Below are positions 61,905 to 64,000 of a DNA stretch of 64,000 nucleotides, in pieces. The DNA lies in the NCBI RefSeq assembly GCF_040802235.1, contig NC_133159.1, forward strand, positions 73,582,501 to 73,646,500, in the 5' to 3' direction. The notes below the pieces were generated by a model. That model had not been told where the DNA came from. It saw only the letters and a program-made list of their open reading frames with translations, and made no database searches. Source of the DNA: Manis javanica. Its lineage: Eukaryota; Chordata; Mammalia; Pholidota; Manidae. Both the position numbers and the translations under genes were made by a program. The stretch's first letter is position 1, and every line of letters begins with the position of its first letter.

Positions 61905-62125
61905 CTTAAGAGTCTGAGTTCTAGATCCAGAGAAACCTTATTGATACTTCTGGCTGCCTCCATCTACTACCTCTCTGACTTTGGGCAAATTGCCTGGCCT
62001 CTCTCAGCCTTTATTTTCTTATTTGTGAAATGGAGATAATAAGAGGACTTGCCTCATAGGCAAAATGTTGTGAGAACTAAATGAGAAAATGCATGTAAAG
62101 CAGCGGGCATGTAGTTAGTTTTATG
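61905..62125 (+). repeat. MIR SINE
   Basis: tctgagttctagatccagagaaacc, tctctgactttgggcaaattgcctggcctctctcagcctttattttcttatttgtgaaatggagataat, cttgcctcataggcaaaatgttgtgagaactaaatgagaaaatgcatgtaaagc follow the full MIR order. Confidence 0.9.
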
Positions 62126-62189
62126 ATTCTGATGATAATCATACACAATGAATTATTTCTCACACAATGCGATGGTTAGCCGACTCACC

Positions 62190-62510
62190 GTTCGTTTTTC
62201 TGTCAGTTCAGTGTGTAGCATCCAGAATTGAACAAAATGCTCCAGATATAGCCTGAGAGTGCAAAGTAAACTATCATCTCCTTCATTCTAGGTTCTACAC
62301 TTCTGCTAATACAATCAATTCAAGTATTAAATTTATGTTTATGTTTTATCTTTTTTTGAGGGGTGGGTGAGGACTATTCCAATCAAATTTCAATTAAATG
62401 TCTTCTCCTAGTTGTACTTTGGTGTTTAGTTTTAGACCTTGGTGCAGGACCTTACATTTATCCCATTACATGTAATCTTTTTAGTATTAGATCCTCTCTC
62501 AAACCTAGGC
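62190..62510 (+). repeat. L3/CR1-like LINE, left part
   Basis: tccagaattgaacaaaatgctccagatatagcctgag, tagttgtactttggtgtttag and ttggtgcaggaccttacatttatccc follow CR1/L3 3' order. Confidence 0.6.
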
Positions 62511-62511
62511 C

Positions 62512-62602
62512 ATCCACTCGTTCATTTCATTCATTTATTATAGAAACTGTCAGAGTCATATTTATCATGGGTCAGGCACAGTGCCAGTTATTTGCCATGA
62601 TC
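62512..62602 (-). repeat. L2/MIR tail fragment (antisense) inside the L3
   Basis: cattcatttattatagaaactgtcagagtcatatttatcatgggtcaggcacagtgccag resembles the antisense L2/MIR terminus. L3 text continues after it. Confidence 0.5.
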
Positions 62603-62604
62603 TG

Positions 62605-63000
62605 AGAATTCTTAATTCATCAGTGTTTCAGTAGAGCACACTTTCTACATCTTCATTCCAATTCTGTAACATGTTGGATAATACAGGGCTAAGGGGGCAG
62701 ACCTAACGAATGTTTTTAGAAACTTTCCTCAGGTGTGACCAGCACCCTTAGGGCTCTATAGAGTAATCCTTATGAATTCATCTTCTCATGGTACCATTTA
62801 GTACAAATTATTTTTCGAATTGACCAAGCAGGAAATCTTGAGACCTACTCAGAATTCTTGTTCAAGTCAAGTGTCACCAGGTCTATCAAATCACCTAATC
62901 TGGTGTGATTTCTTTTTTAAGTAAAATTAGGCTGGCTTCTATTCTAATGGGCTCAAAGGACATTTTTTTCAAAGTGCATTCTAGAAGTTTGAAGAATTTA
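62605..63000 (+). repeat. L3/CR1-like LINE, right part
   Basis: aacatgttggataatacagggctaagggggcagacc, accaagcaggaaatcttgag, tcaagtgtcaccaggtctatcaaatcacctaatctgg and aaattaggctggcttct match the L3 segment also seen at 33865-34215, extending farther. Confidence 0.55.
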
Positions 63001-63599
63001 GAAACAGAACATAATGTCTGAACATGCAAATGTCTGTTTCAGATGCTCATCACCAAGTACAGTATGGCAAGGCATTCATGAGAAGGTTGGGAAGTTTCCT
63101 TAGGTGAAAAAGTCTGCCCTTAACCTTCATTGTGGAGCCTTTACTTTATATTTTACCCTGCTTTTTACAGATTTTTCTCCCCTCCTGGGCTCCTTGTGCT
63201 CAGGGGCATGCTTTAACTCATCTCTATCTCAGGGCATAACTCATTAATCATTTTTAAAATTGATATATTCCAGGATTATTTGTAAAAACCTAATGCCTAA
63301 TCTAGTTCAATTAAGGAAAAAGAATACTAGTCCCTTTCAGTCCAGCATATGGCAAATGGAGAAGCTGTCTATAGATCTAGGGCATCCCTAGAAACTTTTG
63401 GAAAGGCTTAGGAGATGTCCCTTTACACTGCATGATACTCTCATATAATTAGTAACATAGTCTAATGAATGAGAAACACAGAGAAATGGCTTTCTCAAAA
63501 TATTTGGAAATTGGTGATCTTTATTCTCCTTTATCATTATTAGGATTTTGGAATTCTAGGGGGAAGTTTGCATGTTATAAAATCATTGTCCCATTCTGA
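63001..63599. other. unique DNA
   Basis: Nothing recognised apart from an ATGCAAAT at 63024-63031. Confidence 0.3.
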
Positions 63600-63765
63600 T
63601 CTTTGTAAAGACTTTCCATTCCTTAAATTTGTTCAGGGTAGAGGTTGCTTCTATGGGCTTCATAAAGGTAAGTATTATCTCCTTATATTTGTATCTCCAG
63701 TGTTTAGCACAATGCTTAGCAGAGAGGAGGAACTCCTTAAATGTGGGATGAGCAAATAATCATGA
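63600..63765 (+). repeat. L2 LINE 3' end
   Basis: gtagaggttgcttctatgggcttcat, then atatttgtatctccagtgtttagcacaatgcttagcagagaggaggaactccttaaatg is the L2 terminus. Confidence 0.7.
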
Positions 63766-63807
63766 AAGTGCTTTGAAGACTGAAACCTTGGACAAATGAG
63801 ATATGTC

Positions 63808-63841
63808 TTATGAGGCTTATGAGGCTTATGCTTATGAGGCT
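63808..63841. repeat. 9-bp tandem repeat (CTTATGAGG)
   Basis: CTTATGAGG occurs three times, with a partial CTTATG between the second and third copies. Confidence 0.95.
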
Positions 63842-63873
63842 CAGAAATTGAAGTGGAACTCTTATCTTCTCGA

Positions 63874-63874
<1 letters not shown>

Positions 63875-63907
<33 letters not shown>
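63875..63907. repeat. (CA)n microsatellite
   Basis: About 16 CA units ending at cacacg. Confidence 0.98.
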
Positions 63908-63910
<3 letters not shown>

Positions 63911-64000
63911 GATATGTTTTCCCTTTGAGCAGTGGGTACATTTTTTTTTTAAGTGGAAAACATGTGGGACACTGGGAACTTTTTAAAATTTAAATAAGAA

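Noticed and set aside
63808..63841. CRISPR-like or protein-repeat array
   Set aside because: Only three copies of a 9-mer without spacers, in mammalian DNA.

Overview
This window is mammalian nuclear DNA and looks like a gene desert or the interior of a very large intron. The organism call rests on the fossil repeats: many tRNA-type MIR and LINE-2 (L2) copies, two L3/CR1-like LINEs, old L1 fragments, MLT1-type LTRs, small hAT elements and a nearly complete Tigger1-type transposon. That mix fits a placental mammal. I see no Alu and none of the carnivore, equid, ruminant or pig SINEs I know, so the species stays open: an Alu-free stretch of a primate genome, or another placental.

I find no protein-coding gene, tRNA, rRNA or snRNA that I can support. 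The longest open frames (187, 147, 137, 136 and 131 codons) are about what chance gives in 64 kb of this composition. The one readable protein relic of unusual interest is a broken reverse transcriptase at about 34.7-35.5 kb (minus strand). It is L1-clade, but its thumb motif is unlike that of mammalian L1.

Layout. 0-9 kb: MIR and L2 fragments in unique DNA. 9-12.5 kb: T-rich, mostly antisense L1 relics. 12.5-19 kb: one unassigned repeat, then a sense L1M/HAL1-like fragment at 17.9-18.8 kb. 19.3 kb: a short, CpG-rich solo LTR with a perfect 5-bp target duplication, apparently the youngest insertion here. 19.6-24 kb and 28.2-30.2 kb: long unique tracts that look like candidate conserved non-coding DNA. 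24-28 kb: L2, MER20, another hAT-type element and a TG/TA microsatellite. 32-38 kb: MER5, MIR, L3, L2, the odd LINE relic and a 15-bp hairpin. 38-40 kb: antisense L1M. 40.1-42.4 kb: Tigger1. 42.4-44.4 kb: L1 fragments, one split by a MIR. 46.5-47.9 kb: two solo LTRs of one family, each with its own target duplication, on either side of an MLT1. 48-58 kb: mostly unique sequence with MLT1-like and MIR remnants, an exon-like 102-bp segment at 49.64 kb and a perfect 14-bp-arm palindrome at 57.1 kb. 58-64 kb: long AC and GT microsatellites, MIR, and an L3/CR1-like LINE split by another repeat.

No operon or pathway can be read from this DNA. Any function is probably regulatory. Repeat family names come from recalled consensus patterns, not from a database search, and boundaries are approximate unless a target duplication is described.
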